Shown here in pieces: positions 1 to 7,284 of a DNA stretch of 9,891 nucleotides. Position 1 is the stretch's first letter; every line of letters begins with the position of its first letter. A program made the translations under genes and the position numbers. The notes beneath the pieces were generated by a model. That model did not search any database and had not been told where the DNA came from. It saw only the letters and a list, made by a program, of their open reading frames with translations. The stretch is from UBA11612 sp963976395. Its GTDB lineage: Bacteria > Pseudomonadota > Alphaproteobacteria > Rhodospirillales > Rhodospirillaceae. The stretch lies in assembly GCA_963976395.1 (NCBI GenBank), contig CAXBLG010000100.1:1-9891 (forward strand), read 5' to 3'.

Positions 1-217
1 AGTTGTCGTTCTTGGTGTAGGTCGCTTGGAAAGCTTCGAAGGCTTGGAGCTGCGGATTCGCCTTACTAAAAAACACCCGGTAATTATTGGAGAATTCCAA
101 TGTGGTCGCACCGTAGCCAATGGCCACGGTCGCGGCCAAGGCCAAAGCAATCACCAGCCAGCGCAACCGGATCATCCATTCAGTCAGACGTACCGCGAAG
201 GCATCAACACCATCCAT
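1..217 (-). CDS. RND/MMPL-type exporter, N-terminal part only
   Basis: First 72 codons of a gene that runs off the left edge. The visible protein begins MDGVDAFAVRLTEWMIRLRW, followed by one hydrophobic helix (about residues 20-36) and then a periplasmic stretch beginning with LEFSNNYRVFFSKANPQL. A short cytoplasmic lead, an RLRW-type basic border, TM1 and a Y(R)xFF motif soon after it are typical of the predicted-exporter/MMPL branch of the RND superfamily (inner-membrane, proton-driven export of lipids or hydrophobic compounds). Substrate cannot be told. The ATG at 217 is preceded by GGAGAGG; an in-frame ATG at 253 also has a good GGAG six bases ahead and would add 12 residues (MSGGRAVSGEVA), so the start is uncertain. 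The gene is divergent from recX. Confidence 0.75.
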   Translation of the reverse strand, partial: MDGVDAFAVRLTEWMIRLRWLVIALALAATVAIGYGATTLEFSNNYRVFFSKANPQLQAFEAFQATYTKNDN

Positions 218-330
218 AGCCACCTCTCCGGAAACAGCCCTACCGCCTGACATACACTTCTCCCGCCGCCAATTTGAATGCGCGGCAGAGCATCGTGGGT
301 ATGAAGCTGTAGGTCAATTTTCCATTTGGC

Positions 331-373
331 ATATGAGGTATTCGTATTTGCGGATCAGAATTTGAGGTATCCG
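331..373. repeat. 14-base imperfect direct repeat in the divergent gap
   Basis: ATATGAGGTATTCG at 331-344 recurs as ATTTGAGGTATCCG at 360-373, matching at 12 of 14 positions with an offset of 29 bases (close to three helical turns). It sits between the divergent exporter and recX starts, where operators are expected. No binding protein is known from the sequence; chance similarity is possible. Confidence 0.3.
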
Positions 374-375
374 CA
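349..375. promoter_or_regulatory. 7-base inverted repeat, possible operator or hairpin
   Basis: TGCGGAT at 349-355 pairs perfectly with ATCCGCA at 369-375, leaving a 13-base loop. It overlaps the second copy of the direct repeat at 360-373. There is no T-tract after it on either strand, so a classic terminator is unlikely. Upstream of recX there is also a TTGCAC (399-404) that could serve as a -35 element, but I see no convincing -10 at the right distance, and no GTTC-N7-GTTC-type SOS box. Confidence 0.25.
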
Positions 376-480
376 GCCGCCTGGCCCTGATGAGCCTCTT
401 GCACATTCTTTAAGGTCATATTTCATTGGGAAAGACCCTTTTTGCTGGACCAGCCTTAAAAGTTAAGCGACTCATGAACA

Positions 481-1077
481 ATGCCCGCATCCAGGCAAAG
501 CCCCAAAGCGACTTCACCGAACGCCAAAGCGCCCGCCCGTAAAGCTCCGCGCAAGATGACGCAAACGCGGCTGGAGAACATCGCCATCTACTATCTTCAG
601 CGTTACGCAAGCTCTGCGGAAAATCTGCGGCGCGTCCTATTGCGCCGCGCGGATAAAGCGCTTCATGTCCACGGCGGAGATCGCGAAGAGATCAGGCAAT
701 GGATCGACGATCTTGTTAAACGCATGATCAGATCTGATGTGCTGAATGATCTTCGCTACGCCTTGGGTCGCGCCACGGCGTTGCGCCGCCTAGGCAGGGC
801 ACCCGCGAAAATCCGCGCCCAGCTCGCCGCGAAAGGTGTGAGCCGATCTATCATCGACGACGTCCTCGCTGAAACCGCTCTAACCGACACAGGCGAAGAC
901 GCTGCGTTGGAGGCCGCTTTAGCCTATGCCCGTCGCCGCCGTCTCGGGCCCTTCAGCGAAAAGCCGGATACCCACGACGAAATTCGAGTCCAGAACAAGA
1001 AACACCTCGCCGCGCTCGCCCGCGCGGGCTTTACTTACGATGTTGCCCGCCGGGTGATGGAATTTGAAGACGAATAG
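481..1077 (+). CDS. recX: RecX, regulator of RecA
   Basis: A 198-residue RecX-family protein, within the usual size range. RecX proteins bind RecA filaments in the cytoplasm and limit filament growth and recombination/SOS activity. Residues 1-29 are a basic tail rich in Lys, Ala and Pro; the conserved part begins at RLENIAIYYLQRYASS (30-45), followed by NLRRVLLRRA, the first of the three-helix repeats. A middle block covers WIDDLVKRMIRSDVLNDLRYA, and a C-terminal repeat ends at ARRVMEFEDE. An in-frame TGA at 475-477 blocks any upstream start; ATG 481 has no clear ribosome site. ATG 556 (MTQTRLEN) is an alternative giving 173 residues. recA is not in the window. The cytochrome gene follows 34 bases later. 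Confidence 0.88.
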   Translation: MPASRQSPKATSPNAKAPARKAPRKMTQTRLENIAIYYLQRYASSAENLRRVLLRRADKALHVHGGDREEIRQWIDDLVKRMIRSDVLNDLRYALGRATALRRLGRAPAKIRAQLAAKGVSRSIIDDVLAETALTDTGEDAALEAALAYARRRRLGPFSEKPDTHDEIRVQNKKHLAALARAGFTYDVARRVMEFEDE

Positions 1078-1111
1078 CTGCATGTAGACGGCGTATTGAC
1101 CGGAGAAATGA

Positions 1112-1420
1112 ATGTTCAAACACCTATCCGTTTTTGTCGCAGCCCTCGTGATGGGGTCGGGGTTCACACTGGCCGCCCAGCAACATCAGAGCGGCGAAGC
1201 CGCCTACCTCCAGCGCTGCGCGCCCTGCCATATCAACACTGTTTCCGGCGAAGGGGGTGGCGACGAACGAGCGCCGACCTTGGAAGCAATCGGCTTCATG
1301 TCCCGCGAGCGGGTACGCACGGCCCTCACCTCTGGGTCGATGCGAACTCATACCGAAGGTTTAGAGCCGCAGACTTTTAAGGAGTTAATGCTGTTTCTCG
1401 TACCGGACGATAGTCCGTGA
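1112..1420 (+). CDS. Small periplasmic c-type cytochrome
   Basis: A 102-residue secreted monoheme cytochrome. Residues 1-22 form a signal peptide (MFKHLSVFVAALVMGSGFTLAA) with cleavage likely near AA-QQ. The heme-binding CAPCH motif is at residues 36-40 (C36, C39, H40); M77 in SGSM is the best candidate for the second heme ligand, with M63 as an alternative. The pattern around GFMSRERVRTALTSGSM followed by an EGL segment resembles the cytochrome domain attached to PQQ-dependent, PVA-dehydrogenase-like beta-propellers. Here the domain stands alone with no dehydrogenase nearby, so the electron partner is unknown. GGAGAA lies just before ATG 1112. The MFS transporter starts 19 bases after its stop, suggesting cotranscription. 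Confidence 0.85.
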   Translation: MFKHLSVFVAALVMGSGFTLAAQQHQSGEAAYLQRCAPCHINTVSGEGGGDERAPTLEAIGFMSRERVRTALTSGSMRTHTEGLEPQTFKELMLFLVPDDSP

Positions 1421-1439
1421 GAATCGCCGGAACACGGCT

Positions 1440-2993
1440 TTGATCTCATCTGAAACTCCCCACGCCCCTCAACAGCCCTCCGGCGACTGGCGCGCATGGA
1501 CCGGCTTCACCGCCATGTCCGTCGGCATGTTTCTTGCGATCCTCGACATTCAAATCGTTGCAAGCTCGCTGATTGATATTCAGTTTGCTCTCTCTATTCC
1601 CCAGGACCGACTCAGCTATATCCAAACCACCTACTTGATCGCCGAAGTCATCGCCATAGCCCTTACCGGATTTCTCACCCGTGTGATGTCTACCCGCTGG
1701 CTATTCACGGGCGCCATGATTGGATTCGTTCTCGCCTCCATCGCCTGCGCGGCTTCCGGCACTTACATCACTCTTTATATTTTCCGCTTCATCCAAGGTC
1801 TATTTGGCGGCGCGGTTATTCCGATTATTTTCTCCGCCGCCTTCCTTATGTTCCCGAAGCGCCAACAACCCCTGGCCACTGTCATCGGCGGTGGCGTTGC
1901 CATGCTCGCCCCCACGGTCGGCCCGTTTATCGGCGGCTGGATCACCGAGACCTTGTCTTGGCACTGGCTGTTCTTGGTCAACGTCGTGCCGGGAATTGCC
2001 GTGGCCGCAATTGCGGGGGGTCTTGTTCAAATCGACAAACCAGCATGGTCTTATGCAAAGAAACTCGACGGTCTTTCCCTTGCCCTGGTCGTTGTTTTTC
2101 TCGCAGCCCTTGAGCTCACCCTAAAAGAATCTCCCGGCCTCGGCTGGGCCAGTGGCTGGACGGCCTCTCTGGCCGCGCTCTGTTTCATCAGCGGGTGGCT
2201 TGCCGTGCGCCGTTGCGTATCGCGCGCAGAACCACTGATTGATCTGTCCGTTTTTCGCGACCGCACGTTTGCCGTTGGCGCATGGTTCAGCTTCGTTCTC
2301 GGCATGGCGCTCTTCGGGGCCATATATCTTCTTCCGTTATTTTTGGGGATTGTGCGTGGGCACGGACCCTTGGCCATCGGCACTGTGATGATCGTCACCG
2401 GTATCGCTCAATTGATCATCGCGCCGGTCGCGACATTCATGGAACAGCGCTTGCCGCTCCGCGCCATGACAGCCTTTGGCTTTGTGCTCTTAGCCGCAGG
2501 CCTCATCTCAAACGGTTTTGCCACCTATGACTGGGATTTTGATGAACTGCTTATGCCGCAAATTTTGCGCGGCGCTGCCTTTATGATTTGCCTTTTGCCC
2601 ATCACCCGCCTCGCCCTCGGCCAACTCCCTCCAGACACCGTCGCCAACGGCTCGGCCCTCTTCAATCTTATGCGCAACATCGGCGGTGCCGTCGGCCTTG
2701 CTCTCATCGACACGATTATCGAGGTGCGCGCGCCCCATCATGCCGAGCGTATCATCGCCGCACTGCAAGCCGGTAGCCGCGAGACCGCAGAGTTTGTAGG
2801 TCTACCCCTAGAACGATTTAACGGCATGCCCATCGGCGTCATTGACGAGACCACACGCGCATTTGTGGAGCCCTTGGTGGAACGCGCCGCAACCGTTGCC
2901 AGCTTTAACGACGCTTGGCTGATTATGGGCGCGCTGGTGCTGGTTTCCTTGTTCGTGCTACCGATGATGAAACGCACAAACGCGGAAAAATAA
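1440..2993 (+). CDS. DHA2-family MFS multidrug/solute antiporter (EmrB/QacA type)
   Basis: A 517-residue inner-membrane transporter of the major facilitator superfamily, of the length expected for the 14-helix DHA2 group, which exports drugs or metabolites in exchange for protons. Visible hallmarks: an acidic residue in TM1 (FLAILDIQIVASS, D36); RFIQGLFGGAVIP (116-128), the motif B region; antiporter motif C with GPFIGG (161-166); and WHWLFLVN (174-181). The C-terminal half continues with alternating hydrophobic helices to a short basic tail (MMKRTNAEK). The start is TTG: an in-frame TAA at 1386-1388 and no ATG/GTG between leave TTG 1440 as the first usable start, with a weak GGA ahead. Substrate unknown. 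The next gene begins 11 bases downstream. Confidence 0.9.
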   Translation: MISSETPHAPQQPSGDWRAWTGFTAMSVGMFLAILDIQIVASSLIDIQFALSIPQDRLSYIQTTYLIAEVIAIALTGFLTRVMSTRWLFTGAMIGFVLASIACAASGTYITLYIFRFIQGLFGGAVIPIIFSAAFLMFPKRQQPLATVIGGGVAMLAPTVGPFIGGWITETLSWHWLFLVNVVPGIAVAAIAGGLVQIDKPAWSYAKKLDGLSLALVVVFLAALELTLKESPGLGWASGWTASLAALCFISGWLAVRRCVSRAEPLIDLSVFRDRTFAVGAWFSFVLGMALFGAIYLLPLFLGIVRGHGPLAIGTVMIVTGIAQLIIAPVATFMEQRLPLRAMTAFGFVLLAAGLISNGFATYDWDFDELLMPQILRGAAFMICLLPITRLALGQLPPDTVANGSALFNLMRNIGGAVGLALIDTIIEVRAPHHAERIIAALQAGSRETAEFVGLPLERFNGMPIGVIDETTRAFVEPLVERAATVASFNDAWLIMGALVLVSLFVLPMMKRTNAEK

Positions 2994-3004
2994 AAGGACG
3001 GAGA

Positions 3005-4297
3005 ATGTCCGGTATCACATTTAATGCGTCGTGGGATCAAACCCAGTTGCTGAGCGAACTCGAAGAAGTCGCAGCGACCTTGCAAATAGATCAACCACCG
3101 CATTTTCCCAAAACTCCACCCCGCAAGATTGGCCGCATACTTTATCTGCCTGTGGAAATTGCGTCTCGCGAATTGCCCGCTAAGGCGCAGTTGGCAGGCG
3201 AGATGGCCCGGCGTGGATTCCAAGTCGTTATCGGCGCGGCCTGGAATGTCTTTGTCGAACTTTATCGCGGTCTCCCGCCCGGTTTGGTTTTTTTAAAAAC
3301 CCTCAATGCCCAAGACGCCAATAACATGCACTTGTTCCAGCAACGAGGGCATATTGTGGCCGCACTAAATGAGGAAGCGTTTGGTCTATTGCCCGAAGCT
3401 TGGCTTTACCGCACAGAGATGAATGATCAAGCCCTCCGACTGGCCGATATGATTTGCGCGCAAGGCGAAAGATCGGCTGCAGTCTTGCGCGAAATTTCCG
3501 ACAATAAAGTATCGGTGACCGGCAACCCTCGCGCGGCAACTGAGAAAAATGCGGGCGGCGAGGAGATTCTCGTTTGCATGATGGCCGGCAATATCAACGG
3601 CTACTTGCCCTTCCCCAGCTACATGGAAATAGCCTTAAAAGCTCTTGGCAAAAACGATGGGGATGCCCTGAGACTGATGCAAGAGCAGATCGCTCACGAA
3701 TGTGAGCATATGAGCCTCATGTTAGAGTCCATAGATGCGCTCTCGCAGCGATTTCCTAATCGCCAAATTCGTGTACGCCCGCATCCTGCCGAAAATCGCT
3801 CTGTGTACGAGACGTCAGAGAACGTGGTTCTCGACGATAGCCGGCCACTCACTGAAAGCCTGCAGAACGCCGCCGTTGTCGTTTTTCTCTCGGGTTGCGG
3901 CAGCGGGCTTGAAGCATATCTGTCGGAGGTGCCTGGGGTCCGTGTTGGATCGGGTGGACACGGCATTTCGGCCGAGCTCCATCTTCAGGCAACGTCTGCG
4001 GAAGCGGTGTGCGATGCCGTAGCCGCGCAGCTTGAAGCCCCCAGGATGGTCGGTTCTCTTGCAGGTCATTTCGCCCCCGTAACGCTCGGTGATGCACTCG
4101 ACAAGCTGCAGACCGAAAACAGTCAGCCCCTGAAGATAGATATGGCGGAAACTTGGAAGCTACGATCAGAAGCCTTTGTGCCGCAGGGGTTTCACCAAAA
4201 CAAATTTCCCGACACGTCCGACGAACACATCTCCAAATTGGTCGGCCTTCCCGTACACCGATTGGGGTGGAATACATGGTTGGTGCAAGCGCATTAG
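3005..4297 (+). CDS. Surface carbohydrate biosynthesis-type protein (GT-B-like)
   Basis: A 430-residue cytoplasmic protein. After an N-terminal region, ILYLPVEIASRELPAKAQLA (45-64) and the following Rossmann-like segment (GFQVVIGAAWNVF) resemble the start of surface-polysaccharide biosynthesis proteins with a GT-B/epimerase-like fold. Other family-like signatures are VTGNPR (171-176), IRVRPHPAEN (255-264) and SGCGSGLEAYLSEVPGVRVG (297-316), which matches the usual nucleotide-sugar-binding end of such enzymes. It probably acts on, or transfers, an activated surface sugar; the exact reaction is not known. ATG 3005 is preceded by AAGGA at six bases; the frame stays open back to 2915, but that part overlaps the transporter gene and is not used. 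It is the last gene of the plus-strand run and converges with the methyltransferase, 23 bases apart. Confidence 0.7.
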   Translation: MSGITFNASWDQTQLLSELEEVAATLQIDQPPHFPKTPPRKIGRILYLPVEIASRELPAKAQLAGEMARRGFQVVIGAAWNVFVELYRGLPPGLVFLKTLNAQDANNMHLFQQRGHIVAALNEEAFGLLPEAWLYRTEMNDQALRLADMICAQGERSAAVLREISDNKVSVTGNPRAATEKNAGGEEILVCMMAGNINGYLPFPSYMEIALKALGKNDGDALRLMQEQIAHECEHMSLMLESIDALSQRFPNRQIRVRPHPAENRSVYETSENVVLDDSRPLTESLQNAAVVVFLSGCGSGLEAYLSEVPGVRVGSGGHGISAELHLQATSAEAVCDAVAAQLEAPRMVGSLAGHFAPVTLGDALDKLQTENSQPLKIDMAETWKLRSEAFVPQGFHQNKFPDTSDEHISKLVGLPVHRLGWNTWLVQAH

Positions 4298-4320
4298 GAA
4301 GTGCTCAGCCAACCCCGAGT

Positions 4321-4842
4321 CTACGGGCGTGCCGCCAGAACTTTGTTCTCGGCGCCAATGCGGACCCATAGCATCGCTGCGTTGAGGAGCGAGAAAATAA
4401 CCGCCAGTTCCCAAGCATCCAGCATCAACGGCACCACCGCGATCTCCAGCGAGACCACGATATAGTTCGGATGCTTCACAAACTTATAAGGCCCGCGCCG
4501 AACAAGCGGCAAATTGGGGATGGTAATAATGCGCGTTGTCCAAAATGGACCGAGCGACGTGATTACCCAGGCGCGCAAACCGAGCAGCGCCGCATAGATC
4601 AATACGAAGGTCATGTTCATATGCGGGGGAAAGGACAGCACCCAGGCCACCAGCGCAACCAACCAGCCCGTGTGCAAGGCCAGCATGAACGGATAGTGTC
4701 CCGCGCCCACTTCGCGCCCGCCGTTTTCGAGCAGGCGCTTGGTATTACGTTTGGCGATTACCAACTCCATTACCCGCTGTGTAATGAGCACAGCGAGAAC
4801 AAGGGAGGGTAGCCAGGAGGGGGCGGCAAAATATTCAAGCAT
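4321..4842 (-). CDS. ICMT-family methyltransferase, likely polyketide O-methyltransferase
   Basis: A 173-residue membrane protein of the isoprenylcysteine carboxyl methyltransferase family. It has several hydrophobic helices (about residues 10-28, 50-70, 78-97 and 125-160), the diagnostic GPYKFVKHPNY block (117-127) that forms part of the S-adenosylmethionine site, and a C-terminal RIGAENKVL (161-169) carrying the conserved acidic residue. Bacterial relatives beside type III polyketide synthases (SrsB of Streptomyces griseus, BpsB/YpbQ of Bacillus subtilis) methylate alkylresorcinols or alkylpyrones. The polyketide synthase lies directly upstream, with its stop 20 bases before ATG 4842. A GTG at 4884 overlapping the synthase by 22 bases would add 14 residues; ATG was preferred because MLEYF leads directly into TM1. 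Confidence 0.85.
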   Translation of the reverse strand: MLEYFAAPSWLPSLVLAVLITQRVMELVIAKRNTKRLLENGGREVGAGHYPFMLALHTGWLVALVAWVLSFPPHMNMTFVLIYAALLGLRAWVITSLGPFWTTRIITIPNLPLVRRGPYKFVKHPNYIVVSLEIAVVPLMLDAWELAVIFSLLNAAMLWVRIGAENKVLAARP

Positions 4843-4862
4843 CGTGCATACAGTCTCGCGCT

Positions 4863-6035
4863 TCAGGGAAAATCGAGCAAGCACATCCCGACAGAAAAGC
4901 CCGGACCAAGGGCTGTCATCAGATGGCAGCCGGTTTCTTTGCGCAACAACGTTTTTTCGAGCACGGCAAGCACCGTAACCGCCGACATATTACCATGCTC
5001 GGCCAGCACTTCTCGCGCGAGGACAAGCCCGCCTTCGGGAAGGTCATAGCAAGCCTCAAGTGCCTCCAGCACTTTCTCGCCGCCGGGATGCATGATGAGA
5101 CCGCCCAAGTCATCCTGCGTCAATCCGTGGCCGTGTAAAAACGCATCGGTAACGCCGCGCATTTTATCGCGCACAAGATTTGGAATGCTGCGTGAAAATA
5201 TCACACCGAATCCGTCGTCTTCCATGCGCCAGCCCATGATGTCGCGCGAATCGGGCCAGGTGTGCTCCCCCCACGCTCTGATCTGCGCTTTAACCGTGCT
5301 GGGAGTGCTCATTTCAATGGTTTTTGAGTGCAATACCGCACTGTCATCGCGATCATCACGCGCACAGCGCAGCACAATCGCCGCTGCCCCGTCGCCAAAA
5401 ATGGTTGTTCCAATAATGTTGGCTTTGGAATCATCGGTGGGGCGGAAGGTTAAACCGCACAACTCAGTACATAAAAACAGCACCCAGCGGCCTGGCATCG
5501 CCCGCGCCATTGCAGCTGCGCGCGATAGCCCAATCACCCCGCCCGCGCAGCCGAGACCGAACACCGGCAGTCTTTGAACCGTCGGCGCCAATCCAAGCGG
5601 CTTTTGCAAAAGCGAATCAAGGCTCGGCGTGACAATACCGGTGCTCGACACCGTCACCGTCGCCGCGACATGCTCCGGCGCAACGCCTGCATCTTCAAGC
5701 GCTTTGCGCCCGGCTTCCGTCAGCAACTTTAAGGCGTTGTCCTCGAAAAGCTGCGCTCGCTCCGGCCAGCCGTGGGACTGCGCGTACCATTCCAATGGCA
5801 CACACGAGTTGCGTTGGCGTACGCCCGCGTTGCCGTAACTCTTAGCCATACGCGTCATGAGCTCAGGACGGTGACCAAAGACCTCGGCTGCTTTCGCCAT
5901 CACCTCGTCTTGTTTCATAATGTAAGGCGGATAGGCCGTGGCGAGACCGTGAATTTGCACGGGCGGCATGGTGTCGGCACCCAATACACCGCTCACCGCA
6001 CCCGGAAGTGTCATATTGCCGTGCAAAACCGTCAT
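4863..6035 (-). CDS. Type III polyketide synthase (chalcone/stilbene synthase family)
   Basis: A 390-residue homodimeric-type ketosynthase, full length for the family. It would extend an acyl-CoA starter with malonyl-CoA and cyclise the chain. The complete catalytic triad is present: C163 in VFGLGCAGG, H316 in IMHPGG and N349 in EHGNMSAVTVL. Other family signatures are TGIVTPSLD (132-140), FGDGAAA (213-219), GFGVIFSRSIP (275-285) and the C-terminal LGPGFS. Overall it resembles the bacterial alkylresorcinol/alkylpyrone synthase branch, which uses long fatty-acyl starters, rather than plant chalcone synthases; product class is inferred. Start ATG 6035 has GGGGA seven bases ahead; the conserved region begins near residue 23 (MPPVQIHG). 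It is followed at once by the methyltransferase and preceded at 81 bases by an unknown small gene. Confidence 0.93.
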   Translation of the reverse strand: MTVLHGNMTLPGAVSGVLGADTMPPVQIHGLATAYPPYIMKQDEVMAKAAEVFGHRPELMTRMAKSYGNAGVRQRNSCVPLEWYAQSHGWPERAQLFEDNALKLLTEAGRKALEDAGVAPEHVAATVTVSSTGIVTPSLDSLLQKPLGLAPTVQRLPVFGLGCAGGVIGLSRAAAMARAMPGRWVLFLCTELCGLTFRPTDDSKANIIGTTIFGDGAAAIVLRCARDDRDDSAVLHSKTIEMSTPSTVKAQIRAWGEHTWPDSRDIMGWRMEDDGFGVIFSRSIPNLVRDKMRGVTDAFLHGHGLTQDDLGGLIMHPGGEKVLEALEACYDLPEGGLVLAREVLAEHGNMSAVTVLAVLEKTLLRKETGCHLMTALGPGFSVGMCLLDFP

Positions 6036-6093
6036 GAATACGTCCCCATTCGCTCATCATGGCACTTAAAAGGCGAATTAGGTGTGCAAATTA

Positions 6094-6116
6094 GCGTTTT
6101 TGGCGCACAAAACCGC
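6094..6116 (-). terminator. Hairpin between the small gene and the polyketide synthase
   Basis: Read on the minus strand, GCGGTTTTG (6116-6108) pairs with CAAAAACGC (6102-6094) with one mismatch and a five-base loop, starting directly after the stop codon of the upstream gene. It is not followed by a run of T, so it may be a weak terminator, a processing site or a 3' stabiliser rather than a full stop. It could lower polyketide synthase expression relative to lptG. Confidence 0.25.
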
Positions 6117-6575
6117 TTAGTTTGCGGTCCCTGGCGGCAGCGGACAGTCCACTGGGAGCGCATCTTCCTCAATCGAACTCTCAGTTTCGAGGCGTAAACC
6201 CTGTAACGCGGGCGCTAGACGGGCGGTAAGAGACTTCACAATGCCTGCCCATTGTTCTTCTGGCACGGGCGCCCAAGCCACAAAAACGCCCCGATTGCGA
6301 TCAAAGACGGCAACATCTTCCAACGCTGTGAGTATTTCAAACGTCTTAGAGAGGTTTTCCGACGCACCGATGCGCAGCCATTGGGGCCGTACTCCCAAAT
6401 GCCAAATCGCATAAACGCCGCCCAGATCTTCAAGACCGGACACTGTCGCATCAAATTCCGAGAGACGCGGGTAAACCTGGTCGCCTGGCTGCCAAAACGC
6501 ATCCATTTTAGAGTCTTTAGACGTGAATACGCGCCCAAAAACTTTGGCGAGCGATGTCTTTGCAGTCTTCGCCAC
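6117..6575 (-). CDS. Uncharacterised protein with GIY-YIG-like core lacking catalytic residues
   Basis: A 152-residue soluble protein I do not recognise; no signal peptide or membrane helix. The core GGVYAIWHLGVRPQWLRIGASENL (52-75) has the order of a GIY-YIG fold: GVY as the first motif and WLRIG in place of YIG, then a mixed segment (VFVAWAPVPEEQWAGIV) ending in a helix. The arginine and glutamate that make GIY-YIG enzymes nucleases are not evident, so it would be at most a non-catalytic relative; this is inference from pattern only. The C-terminal tail is acidic and Pro-rich. GTG 6575 starts four bases after the PAP2 stop, implying translational coupling; ATG 6506 (MDAFWQPG) is an alternative. 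Its place between lipid genes suggests an accessory role, unproven. Confidence 0.65.
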   Translation of the reverse strand: MAKTAKTSLAKVFGRVFTSKDSKMDAFWQPGDQVYPRLSEFDATVSGLEDLGGVYAIWHLGVRPQWLRIGASENLSKTFEILTALEDVAVFDRNRGVFVAWAPVPEEQWAGIVKSLTARLAPALQGLRLETESSIEEDALPVDCPLPPGTAN

Positions 6576-6579
6576 CGAA

Positions 6580-7284
6580 TTAGCCGGTCCCTGCGGAGGC
6601 CGGGCGGTCCAAAACCGTGCGGGCTACAAAATAATTAACCCACAGCACAATAACGCCGGCAAAAATAACATCGCTCAGAAAATGCCCGCCCTGAGCAATG
6701 CGCACAAAGCCCATCACCAGACCGAACGCCGTGCCTGCCACGATGCCCGTAAGACGCCACTGGCGCGGCAACAGCCACGCATAGGCTGTCACCCAAAACG
6801 CCAGTGCGGCATGGCCGGATACAAAGGAGCAATTATGACCGCACTCGTCGGCCACCCATAACGGCGGCGTGAATGCGGCTTCACCGCCGAACAGCGTGAT
6901 ATCTTTCGGACGCGCCCGGCCCCAGTTGGGCTTCAGAAGCGCTTCAACCATCAGGCCCGGCCCCACCAGAAGCGTGATCATCAAGAAGACCGCACGCGGC
7001 GTAGTGACGCCCCAGAACCACTGCTCGTACCAAATGCCGGCGACCCAAAGGATGAGGCAAAATGCAAAGCTGCCGATGATGATGACCGGCATCGCCGAGC
7101 GCGCAAATTCCATGACGCCGTCGGCGTCCCAGGTAAATCCTGTTCCGGGAATATAAAATATCCCGCTGACCGCCAAATCCAGCCCGGGGAAAAACATAAA
7201 TAGAAAGAGCAGGCCAAGCACCCAGCGCGCAGGATGTTCGCGAATATCGCGCACCGTCAACTTGACCATTTCAAGCAACTTCAT
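6580..7284 (-). CDS. PAP2-family membrane lipid phosphatase
   Basis: A 234-residue inner-membrane protein with the three PAP2 phosphatase motifs: KPNWGRARP (K118, R125, P126), SFVSGH (S156-H158) and RIAQGGHFLSD (R195, H201, D205). H201 is the expected nucleophile and H158 the acid/base. About six helices are visible, with the catalytic loops on the periplasmic side by family analogy. Family members remove phosphate from phosphatidic acid, phosphatidylglycerol phosphate, undecaprenyl pyrophosphate or lipid A (LpxE/LpxF). The neighbour lptG makes lipid A or undecaprenyl pyrophosphate attractive substrates, but the sequence alone does not decide. Its ATG shares one base with the lptG stop (TGATG) and has GAGGA six bases ahead, so the two are translationally coupled. 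Confidence 0.9.
   Translation of the reverse strand: MKLLEMVKLTVRDIREHPARWVLGLLFLFMFFPGLDLAVSGIFYIPGTGFTWDADGVMEFARSAMPVIIIGSFAFCLILWVAGIWYEQWFWGVTTPRAVFLMITLLVGPGLMVEALLKPNWGRARPKDITLFGGEAAFTPPLWVADECGHNCSFVSGHAALAFWVTAYAWLLPRQWRLTGIVAGTAFGLVMGFVRIAQGGHFLSDVIFAGVIVLWVNYFVARTVLDRPASAGTG

Noticed and set aside
120..365. 81-residue plus-strand frame at the left end
   Set aside because: Much of it is antisense to the RND exporter N terminus, and it shows no ribosome site or recognisable domain.
400..480. SOS (LexA) box ahead of recX
   Set aside because: Neither GTTC-N7-GTTC nor GAAC-N7-GTTC type spacing is present upstream of recX.
2915..3004. Upstream extension of the surface-carbohydrate protein by 30 codons
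   Set aside because: The extension overlaps the transporter gene and lacks a ribosome site, while ATG 3005 has AAGGA at six bases.
2738..3223. 161-residue open frame on the minus strand
   Set aside because: It overlaps the ends of two convincing plus-strand genes, crosses their junction and has no family features.
4298..4320. Bidirectional terminator between the convergent genes
   Set aside because: Only 23 bases separate the stops and no good GC-rich stem with a T-tract can be drawn there.
5092..5577. 161-residue open frame on the plus strand
   Set aside because: It lies antisense within the polyketide synthase, whose minus-strand protein carries an intact catalytic triad. The plus-strand product has no recognisable domain.
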